Origin: Comamonadaceae bacterium OS-4
GTDB taxonomy: Bacteria > Pseudomonadota > Gammaproteobacteria > Burkholderiales > Burkholderiaceae_C
NCBI GenBank assembly: GCA_027924025.1
Contig: AP026970.1
Coordinates: forward strand, 2,130,501 to 2,194,500
Length of the DNA stretch: 64,000 bases
Direction: 5' to 3'
Every line of letters begins with the position of its first letter. Within the stretch, counting starts at the first letter, position 1. This document shows, one piece after another, positions 53,163 through 62,100 of this stretch. The notes under the pieces were generated by a model. That model searched no databases, had not been told where the DNA came from, and saw nothing but the letters and a program-made list of their open reading frames with translations. A program made the translations under genes and the position numbers.

Positions 53163-55880
53163 TTAACGCTTCAACAGAACTTTCAACACATTTTGCAAAC
53201 GGCGCGCTTGTGTTGCGTCGTACGCTGCGGCCAATACCTGCGCGGTATCGTCCGCCCAGGTTTGCGCTGGCGCGGGGTCATTGCGACGGGTCAGCAGTTG
53301 CAACTGCATGCCGCGTCGGGCATCCAAATGCTCGGCGGGCGTCGGCACCTCCGCTGCCATTTCCAGGCGCAACAAGTGTTGCGAAGCCGCCTCAGACTTC
53401 ACAGCAGCCGAGGCACTGACAGCCTTCACCCACGCACTACGGGCCTGACCCGCGGCACGGCCACCCAAGTCTTGAGCCGTCGGCAACAACGCAGCATCGC
53501 GCATTTCCCACGCAGACAACAACTGCACCAAGGCTTCGCCGTGGGCTTGGGCAGCCAGCTTTTTGAGGGCAAATTGGGCGTTTTCCATCGCTTCGCGTTG
53601 TGCGCGGAACGCGGTGTCACCCAAACGTGGTGCGCTACTCATAGGCGCACGGTTGCGGTCACCCATGCCGGCGCGGTCATCGCGACGAGGCGCACGGTCA
53701 CCAAATCCAGGCTTGCCGCCATCGCGGCCACCGCGCCCTGCATCTTTGCGGTCACCAAATTTGGATGCGCGGGGATCTGCAGGCGTTTCCTTTTTCATTC
53801 CGGGACGGTCGTCTCCGCGCACCGCCACCACCGGCCTGGGGGCTGGCTTAGGAGTGACCACAGGCGCCACAGCGGCCGAAGAGTCACCGTCTTCTGCAGC
53901 CGCTTCGGTTGCTACATTTTCGATAGCTACCGGCGCAGATTCTGCCTGGGCAGACACCGGATTTTCTTGTTGAACCAAGCCTTGTGCTGCCTGTTCACCG
54001 GCGCCTGCCGCGGCCACATCCGCCTGGGCCTGGGCTTGACCGTGCAGCGCAGCGTCGAGCGCGGTCATGGCCGCACGGATGGCGGTTGCATCGCCAGAAG
54101 CGTTTGCAGCTTCCAAGGCCTTGGCCGCATCAAGCACCGCACGGTCACGCGCACCCAAGGCAGCTTCTGCTTTTTCACGGTCAGCACTTTTGCGATTAAA
54201 GGCATCGTCAATGGGCTTGCGGAAAGCATCCCACAGCTTTTGCTCTTGGCGGCGATCAACCGGGATCGCGTGGGCCTGGGCTTGCCAGCGTTGCTGCAAG
54301 GATTTGACCGCATCGATCCGCAGTACCGGCATGGCACCGAGCTGCTTGGCCTCTTCAATCATGGCTTGGCGGGCTGCAAGGCTCTGCGCCTGAACCGCCT
54401 CTAGCGGAGCCGCGGCCTCTGCAAAGGCTGCTTTCCACAAGGGCTGCAGCTCCGCAAACATTTTTTCGCCCACATGGCCTGCTTCGCGCCAACGGTCGGA
54501 AAACTGGTACAGGATGCGATTGAAGCCTTTCCAGTCGTCATCCAAAGCGGTTCGGTTTGCCGCGGCCCACGCCTTGACCTCGTCAATAAGCGCCAAGCGT
54601 TGGGCACGGTGTTCGGCAGACTCCGCCTTTACCTTCTCCAGCCAGCTCTCCACCACTTTGTAGGCTTCGTTGCAGGCTTCGTCAAAACGCTTCCAAAGCG
54701 CATGGTTAGGCGTACCGCCTTGGTCAGTTTGCTTCCATTGGTCACGAAGACTGCGCAAAGTTTCTTGCATCTTGCGGCCGCCGATCGCCTGGCCATCAGG
54801 GCGTTTGAGCAGGCCTTCAGCCTTGCCCACCAGCTCCTCACGGATCTGGTCTGCACGCCAGCGCTGCCAACCTTCCAACTCACCCGCGGCCGACAATGCA
54901 GCGTGAGCCTGGTTTTCAAGCTTGGCATCAATCAGCTTGCCGAATTCTTTCAGGGCATTGCGCAGGCCTGCTGCAGCACCGGCGCTGGCTTTGCCATGGC
55001 CTTCGCCCACTTCTTGCTCAACGGTGGCCAACGCTGCCTTGACCGCTGCTTGGGCCTGTGCGCGCAACTCGGGGTCTACCTTGGGCTTGGAAACCTTGGG
55101 GGCCACCTCTGCCGGCACGCCGCGCAACGCACGGATCTCGTCGGCCCACACCGGCACGGGAGGCAAAGGTGCCGCAGCATCTTGGGCAGCTGTCAGGGCG
55201 AGTGCCAATGCGGCCTGGAACGCATCCCACACCACCAGCAACTGGCCTTTGGACGCGTCCAACAGAGCCGGGAACTTGGCATCCACACTCACCCAGTTGC
55301 TGTTGGAAACCAAGGTTTCAGCTTGGCTCTGCCAGTGCTGCACATCGGTGCGCAGGGCATCGACTGCCGTTTGTGCATCTGCCAATGCTTTGGTGGACAG
55401 CACCTCAATACGCTGGGCCAGCAATACGGCCGCTTCGCGCTGGACTTGCACTTGGTGTTGCAGGTCTTCAATCCCTTTCACACGCTCAGAGAGCTGCCCC
55501 TTCAGGGTGAGCAATGGCTCTTTACTCAACGGTGCTCCCGCTTTGGCGGCATCACGTTGCCAGGCAAGGGCGTCTGCAATATTGAGTTTGGCAGTGTCTA
55601 TCAGGGCTTGCGCTTTGGCAGACCATTCAGCACCCAGTGCTTCCTGACCTTTGGCACGACGGGCCTCATCGAGCTTTTCTCGCACCAATTTGGCGGCGCC
55701 CTTGTCTTTCACGCTGAGCTCTTTGAAGACGTCCGCCAACTGTTCGTGGCTCGGTTGGGTCAACAACCAGTCACGAATGCGGGACGCACGCTCCCCCGCA
55801 GTGGCAGCGGTAAAGGCTCCGCCAGTCAGACGGTCCAGAGAGGCGATATCAGTGTTTTTAGCAGATTGGTTCGACGTCAC
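53163..55880 (-). CDS. DUF349 repeat protein with an Arg/Gly/Asp-rich disordered segment
   Basis: 905 residues from the GTG at 55880 (homology unclear; an in-frame TTG lies at 55916). Long helical, coiled-coil-like stretches include DUF349 units such as WKQTDQGGTPNHALWKRFDEACNEAY and WKGFNRILYQFSDRWREAGHVG. A low-complexity part (about 625-755) holds Ala/Pro then GDR/GGR repeats (KFGDRKDAGRGGRDGG). The C-terminal part is helical. DUF349 proteins have no settled function; the RG-rich segment could bind RNA or form condensates (inference). A dispersed repeat sits in the linker at 53909. Confidence 0.85.
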   Translation of the reverse strand: MTSNQSAKNTDIASLDRLTGGAFTAATAGERASRIRDWLLTQPSHEQLADVFKELSVKDKGAAKLVREKLDEARRAKGQEALGAEWSAKAQALIDTAKLNIADALAWQRDAAKAGAPLSKEPLLTLKGQLSERVKGIEDLQHQVQVQREAAVLLAQRIEVLSTKALADAQTAVDALRTDVQHWQSQAETLVSNSNWVSVDAKFPALLDASKGQLLVVWDAFQAALALALTAAQDAAAPLPPVPVWADEIRALRGVPAEVAPKVSKPKVDPELRAQAQAAVKAALATVEQEVGEGHGKASAGAAAGLRNALKEFGKLIDAKLENQAHAALSAAGELEGWQRWRADQIREELVGKAEGLLKRPDGQAIGGRKMQETLRSLRDQWKQTDQGGTPNHALWKRFDEACNEAYKVVESWLEKVKAESAEHRAQRLALIDEVKAWAAANRTALDDDWKGFNRILYQFSDRWREAGHVGEKMFAELQPLWKAAFAEAAAPLEAVQAQSLAARQAMIEEAKQLGAMPVLRIDAVKSLQQRWQAQAHAIPVDRRQEQKLWDAFRKPIDDAFNRKSADREKAEAALGARDRAVLDAAKALEAANASGDATAIRAAMTALDAALHGQAQAQADVAAAGAGEQAAQGLVQQENPVSAQAESAPVAIENVATEAAAEDGDSSAAVAPVVTPKPAPRPVVAVRGDDRPGMKKETPADPRASKFGDRKDAGRGGRDGGKPGFGDRAPRRDDRAGMGDRNRAPMSSAPRLGDTAFRAQREAMENAQFALKKLAAQAHGEALVQLLSAWEMRDAALLPTAQDLGGRAAGQARSAWVKAVSASAAVKSEAASQHLLRLEMAAEVPTPAEHLDARRGMQLQLLTRRNDPAPAQTWADDTAQVLAAAYDATQARRLQNVLKVLLKR
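53909..53946 (+). repeat. Dispersed repeat member inside the DUF349 gene
   Basis: TTGCTACATTTTCGATAGCT is followed by ACCGGCGCAGATTCTGCC. It fits the family layout well and falls in the disordered linker. Confidence 0.55.
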
Positions 55881-55916
55881 AGCGAGCTCAGAGTAAAGTG
55901 GGTATGAAATAAGCAA

Positions 55917-56372
55917 CCTCGTATTTTCGCTGCGTTTTCAACACAATCCGCATTGTTTTTGGCGCATTGCATGCAGAGTCCAAAAAAGCTGAAGCGCGAC
56001 GCCTCGATGGCAGCGTGTTTTACACCTCAGTTGTTTACCGAAGAGCGTGCTCCAAGCTTGCGTTTTTGCCACGAAAAAAGGCAGACGCATGAGAGCAGCA
56101 TCCGAACGACCTGCCCTCTCCTCGGAGTAAGTGCCTCGCAGGCATGGGCACTCTATATATAGAGGGTTACTTAGGGCCCTGTGCGTCTCAATGCGACACC
56201 CGCAAGAACCGACGACTGGCGGCACCGCACCTTGGCAGATCGTGCCAAGCCGCAAGCAGACACCGAGTGAAAACACAAAGGGGCTTCTGTAGCTTTTGAC
56301 TCGCGTTGCAAGTACCCTGCCCCAAGGTCGCGCCAAGTAAAAAAACGGTGAAAAATCGGTCTTTTAGAATCT
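55917..56372. other. Long intergenic region with several hairpins, no gene recognised
   Basis: No convincing reading frame is present. Hairpins include CTTGGCA, five bases, TGCCAAG (56231-56249), a palindrome CTCTATATATAGAG (56151-56164) and AGTGCC with GGCACT (56130-56152). The base composition is ordinary. It could hold a small RNA on either strand, or the long leader of the DUF349 gene. It did not match tmRNA, SRP RNA or RNase P features that I looked for. Confidence 0.35.
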
Positions 56373-56406
56373 GTCAACCATATCAAATAAGATTGATATG
56401 GTTGAC
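56373..56406. promoter_or_regulatory. Perfect 14-base-arm inverted repeat overlapping a promoter
   Basis: Arms GTCAACCATATCAA (56373-56386) and TTGATATGGTTGAC (56393-56406) surround ATAAGA. Each arm ends in a TTGAC -35-like core, one per strand. The shape suggests an operator for a dimeric repressor that controls the promoter at 56402. Confidence 0.65.
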
Positions 56407-56431
56407 TTGGCATATAAAGCACCCATAGAAT
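56402..56431 (+). promoter_or_regulatory. Strong sigma-70-like promoter for the lytic transglycosylase
   Basis: TTGACT (56402-56407), 18 bases, TAGAAT (56426-56431). Transcription would start near 56438, leaving a leader of about 180 bases before the chosen ATG. Confidence 0.6.
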
Positions 56432-56617
56432 CCGCCCAATTCAGATCCCGCCTAGGGATTACCCGCCCCGCTGCCGAACCCGGCATATTCAAATCGCTGC
56501 ACATGTCGAGACGACGCCGCAGGATATTGATAGCGTACCAACCCAAACGAGGGGACCTGCAAGGACATGCCGACTTGGCAAACCTGGCTGGCCTCCCCCG
56601 CCAAAGAAGGAAGAGCT

Positions 56618-57436
56618 ATGACAGCGACTACCCGCATCACCAAAGGCATTCGCACTGTTGCGAACGACATCGCCCAAGGTTTTTTTGAAATCACACACAA
56701 CGGTTTTGCACTTCTTGGCTTAGCCGTCATGTTCGCAATCATCACCTTGGTTGCACACCCTGACATTCGTACCGAGAGTGAAGTCCGCCTGATGGGCTGG
56801 CTCCAAGACCGCCACGCGCCAACAACCAGCGTTAACCTGGAGCCTGAGGCTATCGAGCGAGCAACAGCCACCAACCCCCAGGAACTCCCCAAACAGCAGG
56901 CAGCGGTGGCCTTTTGGTTAAGCAAAAAGTACGGCGTCGCACCGGAACCCCTGAGTGCACTGGTGGCAGAAGCCTTTGAAACAGGGCGACGCGCCAAGGT
57001 GGACCCCACTTTGATCTTGGCGGTCATGGCGGTGGAGTCGGGCTTCAACCCCTTTGCACAAAGCCATGTGGGCGCCCAAGGCCTGATGCAGGTCATGACC
57101 AAAGTACACAGTGAAAAATACGAGGGCTATGGCGGCAAGTTGGCAGCGTTCGATCCTGTTTCCAATTTGCGGGTTGGCGCCAAGGTTTTGAAAGAGTGCA
57201 TCACTCGCGCTGGCTCAGTCGAGGGTGGCCTCAAGCTTTATGTGGGGGCCGGCAACATGGAGTCGGATGGCGGCTACACAGCCAAAGTCTTGGCCGAGTA
57301 CGCGCGCTTGCAAAGTGTGGTGTCTGGCAAACCCATCCAGAGCATCCAGCCTAACCCGACGGTAGTAACGCCCGTAGTTGAACCTTCCGCTCCACCCTCC
57401 GTTGAGAATGTGGCAGTGTTGAGTCAACCTTCCTGA
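56618..57436 (+). CDS. Membrane-anchored lytic transglycosylase
   Basis: 272 residues from the ATG at 56618, preceded by GAAGGAAGAG; an ATG at 56567 would add 17 residues. One N-terminal membrane helix (about 28-46) anchors it. The SLT domain spans about 105-230, with catalytic Glu in AVMAVESGFNPFAQS, the GAQGLMQVM motif, and YVGAGNMESDGGY. It cleaves the peptidoglycan glycan strand in the periplasm. The Pro/Val/Ser tail is disordered. Likely regulated by the dyad upstream. Confidence 0.9.
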   Translation: MTATTRITKGIRTVANDIAQGFFEITHNGFALLGLAVMFAIITLVAHPDIRTESEVRLMGWLQDRHAPTTSVNLEPEAIERATATNPQELPKQQAAVAFWLSKKYGVAPEPLSALVAEAFETGRRAKVDPTLILAVMAVESGFNPFAQSHVGAQGLMQVMTKVHSEKYEGYGGKLAAFDPVSNLRVGAKVLKECITRAGSVEGGLKLYVGAGNMESDGGYTAKVLAEYARLQSVVSGKPIQSIQPNPTVVTPVVEPSAPPSVENVAVLSQPS

Positions 57437-57516
57437 CCGGACGCGGGGTAGCCCCGAGTCGGTTAAACTCTCACCCGCACGCGACTGGCGATAGGCGCCG
57501 TCTTCCTCAGGAAGCC

Positions 57517-57597
57517 GGTTGCTGACGTGGGACACCACTGGGAAGCGTGCCGCATGACCTGCGCGGTTTGTGCGATCAGCCGTTCGCCTGGGCAGCC
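57517..57597 (+). ncRNA. ZTP riboswitch (pfl motif) upstream of glyA
   Basis: P1 pairs GGTTGC (57517-57522) with GCAGCC (57592-57597). The 5' core ACGTGG, four bases, CCAC, then GGAAG matches the conserved first half of pfl RNAs. The 3' core GCCGTTCGCCTGGGC (57579-57593) matches their GCCG, CG, CUGGGC half. Ligands are ZTP/ZMP, signals of folate shortage, and glyA is a known target. The glyA ribosome site follows about 40 bases later; no T-tract terminator is seen, so translational control is likely. Confidence 0.85.
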
Positions 57598-57644
57598 CTG
57601 TTGTCACCATTGACCCACAGGCCCGATCTCCTCAAAGGACTGCC

Positions 57645-58889
<1,245 letters not shown>

Positions 58890-58905
58890 GCAAGGCCAAC
58901 ACACG

Positions 58906-59355
58906 ATGAAGTGCCCCTTCTGCAGTCATTCCGAAACCCAAGTGGTGGAAACACGAATTTCTGAAGACGGGGACTTCATCCGCCGCAGGCGCCAATGCGG
59001 CTCTTGCGACAAACGGTTTACCACCTACGAGCGGCCGGACGTCAACTTTCCGGCCATCGTCAAGAAAGATGGCCGTCGTATCGAATTCGAGCGCGCCAAA
59101 CTACTGGCCTCGATGAACTTGGCCCTGCGCAAAAGGCCAGTGAGCACCGAACAGATCGACAGCGCGATCGAGCGCATCGAAGAGAAACTCCTGAATCTGG
59201 GCCTGCGCGAAGTCCAGAGCACCCGCATCGGCGAGCTGGTGATGCGCGAACTCAAAAAACTGGACAAGGTGGCCTACGTGCGCTTTGCCAGCGTCTATCG
59301 CAGCTTCGAAGACATTGATGAATTCAAGACGCTGGTGGATGAGGTGAGCAAATAA
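58906..59355 (+). CDS. nrdR: Transcriptional repressor NrdR
   Basis: 149 residues. The zinc ribbon is CPFCSH and CGSC (residues 3-6 and 31-34), followed by RFTTYER. The ATP-cone (about 49-140) begins [19 protein letters not shown]. It represses ribonucleotide reductase genes when dATP is bound. The glyA-nrdR order is frequent in proteobacteria. A GCCAAT/ATTGGC hairpin lies 35 bases after the stop (59389-59407). Confidence 0.97.
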   Translation: MKCPFCSHSETQVVETRISEDGDFIRRRRQCGSCDKRFTTYERPDVNFPAIVKKDGRRIEFERAKLLASMNLALRKRPVSTEQIDSAIERIEEKLLNLGLREVQSTRIGELVMRELKKLDKVAYVRFASVYRSFEDIDEFKTLVDEVSK

Positions 59356-59442
59356 AACTGGAACCCAACCGCCTGTCGTTAAACAGTCGCCAATTGTCGC
59401 GATTGGCTTGAGGTTTGCAATCTATCGCGGCACGCTACTACC

Positions 59443-60057
59443 ATGAGCGGCACGTTTTTTTCCTCTTCACCAAATCGTAGACCAAACGCGGGTTTCACAC
59501 TCTTGGAACTCATAGTGGTGGTAGCCATCATTGCTGTCCTCGCATCTTTGGCAGTGCCAGAGTTTGCATCGATTGTCGCCAAGGCGAATGTTTCGAAGGC
59601 GATGAACAATTTCATCGCAGACGCTAATTTCGCGCGAGGCGAAGCTTTGAGACAAGGTAAAAGTGTAACCATGTGCCGTAGCAACTCGCCGGCTGCGGCT
59701 GTCCCTGTTTGTTCAGGAGGTGATGGCGTAGCAGTTGGCGGATGGCAAGAGGGCTGGGTTGTTTTCATCGATGACAATGGCAACGGCACATTTAATGCCG
59801 CAACGGACAGAGTCGTCAGAGCACAAGAGGCACTAAATGGTTTGAGTAATTTCTTTGCAGTCGGAGCAAACACCATAAGTGCAGTTGCCACTGCGAATGC
59901 ACTCACCTTTGACGGTACAGGTCGTGCCATTGGCCAACAAGCCCGGTGGCTGATACATCCATCGGGATCATTAGCAGGAGATACCAATTTCGCTCGGACG
60001 ATATGCATGAACTCTGTTGGCCGTACTCGCTGGATCAAAGGTGAAAGTCCATGTTGA
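59443..60057 (+). CDS. Type IV pilus minor pilin, GspH/FimT family
   Basis: 204 residues. The prepilin motif is NAGFTLLELIVVVAIIAVL (residues 15-33), cut after Gly by the prepilin peptidase, with the usual Glu at +5. The C-terminal GspH fold has paired cysteines. It begins a minor pilin operon and is probably incorporated at the pilus tip or primes assembly. The stop overlaps the next gene by seven bases. DNA here is visibly more AT-rich than upstream genes. Confidence 0.88.
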   Translation: MSGTFFSSSPNRRPNAGFTLLELIVVVAIIAVLASLAVPEFASIVAKANVSKAMNNFIADANFARGEALRQGKSVTMCRSNSPAAAVPVCSGGDGVAVGGWQEGWVVFIDDNGNGTFNAATDRVVRAQEALNGLSNFFAVGANTISAVATANALTFDGTGRAIGQQARWLIHPSGSLAGDTNFARTICMNSVGRTRWIKGESPC

Positions 60058-60620
60058 AACGATCTTTAAAGTTTTCGATCCGATCTAATCAATCGGGCAC
60101 CACACTTATTGAAATTTTGGTCTCCATACTCCTAGTGTCTTTCGGTCTCCTAGCCATGGCAGGCATGCAGGCTTATTCGCTGGCGGCTCAAAAGAATGCA
60201 GCAAATCGAGCAATAGGCAGTATGTTGGCAAATGAATTGGCCGAGTTAATTCGACTGAATCAAACCGCCTTTGCAGCAGGCAAATATGACGTTTCAAAGT
60301 TAACGGACGCTGCTCTGCCCGCTGCAGCTAATTGCGCCTATCCAGCATGTAATACAACTGATGTTGTAGCTGCTGCAGATTTGGCTGATTTCCTCAAACT
60401 AGTGCGCAACCAGTTGCCTTCGGGAGGAGTTGAACTATCCCGTCCTGGTGGCAGTACTAGCCAAGCGGATCTATGGATCGTATGGGAAGAAGCTAGTGTC
60501 TTGAACCTGACCAAGAGTGGAACCGTAACGTCCACAGAAATCAACACAGATAGCTGCTCAGAGAATGCAAAAAAAATAGATCCGCTACCTCGATGCTTTT
60601 ACATGAAAGTACAGCTATGA
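60051..60620 (+). CDS. pilV: Type IV pilus minor pilin PilV
   Basis: 189 residues. The prepilin segment NQSGTTLIEILVSILLVSFG includes the +5 Glu, followed by LLAMAGMQAYSLAAQ, typical of PilV. Paired cysteines appear in ANCAYPACNTT and near the end. It overlaps the upstream pilin by seven bases and pilW by four. Confidence 0.85.
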   Translation: MLKRSLKFSIRSNQSGTTLIEILVSILLVSFGLLAMAGMQAYSLAAQKNAANRAIGSMLANELAELIRLNQTAFAAGKYDVSKLTDAALPAAANCAYPACNTTDVVAAADLADFLKLVRNQLPSGGVELSRPGGSTSQADLWIVWEEASVLNLTKSGTVTSTEINTDSCSENAKKIDPLPRCFYMKVQL

Positions 60621-61519
60621 CTAATCTGTACAGAATGACACCAAAGTATCAATTAGGCTTCACCTTAATCGAGCTTTTGGTAGCCATAGCTTTAGGTATT
60701 GTGGTGATCACCGTAGTAGTGATTTCTTTCCTATCAACCAACTTAGCCAGCAACACAGCACAGGCTCAAGGAAGAATGAATGAAGACGCACAAATGGCGC
60801 TAGAAATCTTGTCACAGGAAATACGAAAGGCCGGTTATAACCCTTTACGTAGCGCTGGTCTGGTAAATGACTTGGGTCAAAATGGATGGAACCTCTTTGC
60901 ATGTGACACTGGATTTAAGGATTCAACTACCCCATTGATATCAGGATTGCAGTGCAACAACGCAGGCACCAATATGGAAATTGCAATAGCTTATGAAGCT
61001 GATAGCTATGCGGGAAAAATGACTAATGCTGCTCCTGCCAAGCTAATGGACTGTATAGGCAACGGTATAACTAGCTCCGGGACATATTTTATAGTGCAGG
61101 CACGATTAGCATCAAATGGCAAGGGATTAACTTGCAGAGGATCGGGAGACCTTACTCAAAATCAAACACTTGTTGATAATATTGAATCAATAAACATGAG
61201 CTTTGCGGTTTCAGACCCATCAAAAGCGATCAGCTCTACTCCAATGGGTTACTTAACCGCAACTCAGCTCAATGCCCCAGTGGCGGATTTAGCGGGATAC
61301 ACCGGAGTTCAGCGCTGGAATAAAGTACTTGCGGCTCGAATTTGCGTGGTAGTAAGGAGCGAAGAAAAAATTCTTAACGGATTGCTCTCTTCTAATGCAA
61401 AGCCAAACTACATCAATTGTGCTGGTGACTCAGTAGATATCAATGACGGAGTGCTTCGACGAGCTTACCGTACGACCGTGCTTTTGAGAAACCATGGAGT
61501 GGGTTATGTCGATAAGTAG
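60617..61519 (+). CDS. pilW: Type IV pilus minor pilin PilW
   Basis: 300 residues from the ATG at 60617, in an ATGA overlap with pilV. The prepilin segment LGFTLIELLVAIALGIVVIT is clear, and MALEILSQEIRKAGYNP is the usual PilW block after the helix. The large C-terminal domain is variable. It acts in the PilVWX-Y1 tip complex. The 3' end overlaps pilX by 14 bases. Confidence 0.87.
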   Translation: MTNLYRMTPKYQLGFTLIELLVAIALGIVVITVVVISFLSTNLASNTAQAQGRMNEDAQMALEILSQEIRKAGYNPLRSAGLVNDLGQNGWNLFACDTGFKDSTTPLISGLQCNNAGTNMEIAIAYEADSYAGKMTNAAPAKLMDCIGNGITSSGTYFIVQARLASNGKGLTCRGSGDLTQNQTLVDNIESINMSFAVSDPSKAISSTPMGYLTATQLNAPVADLAGYTGVQRWNKVLAARICVVVRSEEKILNGLLSSNAKPNYINCAGDSVDINDGVLRRAYRTTVLLRNHGVGYVDK

Positions 61520-62081
61520 CCGACCCATTCGCATCAATACTGTTAAAAACGAACAGGGTGTAGTATTGATAATCGTACTGATACTATTGTTGGTTACCTC
61601 TATCGTCTCTAGTATGTCTATAAGAGGCGCATCGTCTAGTGAGCAGATATCAAATCAAACAAGATTGAGGTCCTTAGCACAACAGGCAGCAGAGGGGGCG
61701 CTTCGTTTTTGCGAAGGACAAGTACAACTAAATGCCCTAGATGGAACTAAAGGCTTTTTACCTCAGGCAGCTCCAGTTGGAGCGCCCCTTACCTACACTT
61801 GGGAATCCATGTCAAACTGGGATGCGATAGATGCAGGTGTGAACGCTTTTGTAGGAACAGGAAATCTTAAACCAGTGGAGTTTAAGGCGCTCAGTGACGA
61901 CGGCAAAAATATGATTTACTTCAAAAGACAACCTGAATGCATGGCGCAGTATCTCGCAGTGGCTGATACAAAAGTTTTCGTCACTACTGCAAGAGGTTTT
62001 GGCCCTGAAGTTGGTGCGAAAGATGGCAATCCTCCGAAGGGCACGGAAGTATGGCTTCAGTCCATTGTCACTATGAAATGA
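61506..62081 (+). CDS. pilX: Type IV pilus minor pilin PilX
   Basis: 191 residues from the ATG at 61506, with GGAG eight bases upstream; an ATG at 61494 is possible. The helix segment NEQGVVLIIVLILLLVTSIVS has Gly-Val-Val in place of the GFTLIE core, so the +5 Glu is missing, as is usual for PilX-type pilins. It is part of the tip complex and lies 19 bases before pilY1. Confidence 0.84.
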   Translation: MSISSRPIRINTVKNEQGVVLIIVLILLLVTSIVSSMSIRGASSSEQISNQTRLRSLAQQAAEGALRFCEGQVQLNALDGTKGFLPQAAPVGAPLTYTWESMSNWDAIDAGVNAFVGTGNLKPVEFKALSDDGKNMIYFKRQPECMAQYLAVADTKVFVTTARGFGPEVGAKDGNPPKGTEVWLQSIVTMK

Positions 62082-62100
62082 ATAAATAGCAGGCGCTAAT

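Noticed and set aside
55917..56372. 6S RNA, tmRNA or RNase P RNA in the long intergenic region
   Set aside because: I could not find the tRNA-like ends of tmRNA or the conserved cores of the others by eye; left as an unassigned structured region.
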